From the NCBI RefSeq assembly GCF_000151315.2, contig NW_011887311.1, forward strand, positions 6,745 through 22,804: a DNA stretch of 16,060 bases, read 5' to 3'. This DNA comes from Capsaspora owczarzaki ATCC 30864. Its lineage: Eukaryota > Opisthokonta > Filasterea. Numbering within the stretch: the stretch's first letter is position 1; every line of letters starts with the position of its first letter. Under the pieces are notes generated by a model. It was not told the DNA's origin. It saw only the letters and a list, made by a program, of their open reading frames with translations, and did no database searches. Positions 15,010 to 16,060 of this stretch are shown here, piece by piece. Position numbers and translations under genes: made by a program.

Positions 15010-15767
15010 ATAGTGTATCAATTGTATTTGTAGCGAGAATGAGAGATATCCTAAGTGAAGATTTGGTGCACCGGTGCTGTCATTGAGTGGTGGCTGCGAA
15101 GTTGTGTCAACAGCGCTTTCCTGCGTCTGTGCGACCGTCCCCGACCGCCCCCGCATCAGAAACAAAGTGCCACAACTGTATCACGTCACTGGACATGCAA
15201 AGGCGCGCGTTGACATGGTCTGGGGAGCAGTAGCAACGAGGAGCGCCAATCGCAATGGACCGCCAGCCAATTCCCCTCCTCATCGTTTCGCGTTCCAGGA
15301 CAGTCCCCGCCGTCCAATTTCCACAAATATGCACTGCAAACAACATAGAGAGAACCCTCCTTCTAAGAGACAAAAACTGGTGACCACCCTGCACCTGGCT
15401 CTCTTCATATTCTTGTTCAGTATTATTAATATAGACGATGTGCAAAAAATGGCGGCGGTCGGAGCAATTTGAAATTTTGACTTTGCATTGACCTTTGGCT
15501 GGGCGCGAAAAATCTTGTCCCGTAGATGGAGGGACAACCTCCGCAGCGCTCCCGGCACCTTCCCGCCCGCCCCCGACAGTGGACATGCAGCGAAGATGCA
15601 AATAAAATCGATATTGTCCGCATTGGTGGTCGATAGGGTCATGCTGTGGGTACTTATGGCCGGGAGCGTGCGCGGGGTCGAATCGGGACCAAGAATTATC
15701 GTCGTTTAATCAACCCGAGAACAATAACATACATAAAATTGCACATAAAGTCATACATTTAACACAT
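15010..15767. other. Intergenic sequence, no gene supported
   Basis: Several overlapping open frames occur on both strands, none with recognisable motifs or clear splice signals. GGGCGCGAAAAA at 15501-15512 is E2F-like, and AAAATGGCGGCGG near 15447 resembles a YY1-type start region. A promoter could lie here but its gene is not identified. Confidence 0.45.
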
Positions 15768-16045
15768 TTAGTTCGAATTGGAGAGGTCAGATAGCGCGAG
15801 TTGCTTCCGGCGATCGGTTTTCGGGGTGGATGACACATTTTCCTCGGTTGACACAAGCTGCATCGCCGCCATGTCGTTTGTCAGCCAGCTGCTCACGCCA
15901 CTTGTGTTGGCACGACTGAGTGTCACACCTGGAGACAAAATGAGCCGCGATGAGCTGCGAGTAGCAAGACGGGGCTCCTTCAGCCGCTCGAGAGATCTTG
16001 ACGACAGTGAATAGGTCACATTCTCGTCCGACCCGCCACTCTGGG
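15768..16045 (-). CDS. Last exon of a minus-strand host gene, cut by the window edge
   Basis: An acceptor-like TTTGAACAG precedes position 16045. From there the minus frame is open for about 92 residues to TAA at 15768: QSGGSDENVTYSLSSRSLER near the start and TPKTDRRKQLALSDLSNSN at the end. The exon starts in phase 1. Codons are GC-rich at third positions, as in the better-supported genes here. The segment is Ser/Thr/Arg-rich and polar, like a regulatory tail; no domain is recognised. The plus strand also has an open frame over this region, but its composition is less protein-like. Confidence 0.4.
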
Positions 16046-16060
16046 CTGTTCAAATGATGG

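Noticed and set aside
1-16060. CRISPR array or bacterial defence cluster
   Set aside because: No regularly spaced repeats, and all convincing genes are eukaryotic transposon or Polinton type.

Overview
This window looks like a repeat-rich piece of a eukaryotic nuclear genome. Candidate genes are split by short GT-AG introns (about 60-90 bases), transposon genes carry introns, and there are TATA, Kozak and AATAAA-like signals and long A/T homopolymers. No rRNA, secure tRNA, CRISPR array or bacterial operon structure is visible. The host lineage cannot be named from the sequence alone.

Layout. (1) 1-1287: the end of a Polinton/Maverick (adintovirus-like) element, with the C-terminal part of a penton-like minor capsid protein and a small basic core-type protein, both on the plus strand. 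(2) 1388-3040: a Tc1/mariner transposon with perfect 115-bp terminal inverted repeats, a TA target duplication and a DD34E transposase broken by one frame change. (3) 3196-7920: a 4.7-kb DNA transposon with 28-bp identical ends. Its minus-strand gene has six or seven exons and encodes a roughly 1,140-residue DDE-type transposase with two zinc fingers and a decapeptide repeat. I cannot place it in a superfamily; it is the best candidate here for something undescribed. (4) 7923-11334: host-like sequence with three small candidate genes (one plus, two minus) among simple repeats. (5) 11335-13986: a second TA-target element of IS630/Tc1 type, with an intact 502-residue transposase whose catalytic core is interrupted by about 145 disordered residues, and with a subterminal array of a TTGGTTTTT motif. 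(6) 13989-16060: host-like sequence with a possible two-exon plus-strand gene and the last exon of a minus-strand gene cut by the window edge.

The three cut-and-paste elements are unrelated in sequence, yet all lie at TA dinucleotides and all have an E2F-like site near the start of the transposase gene. The first two sit only about 150 bp apart, just past the Polinton genes. I read the window as an accessory island where a viral-type element was followed by several DNA transposons. Host gene models are splice-signal hypotheses with low to moderate confidence; transposon calls are well supported by ends plus coding content.
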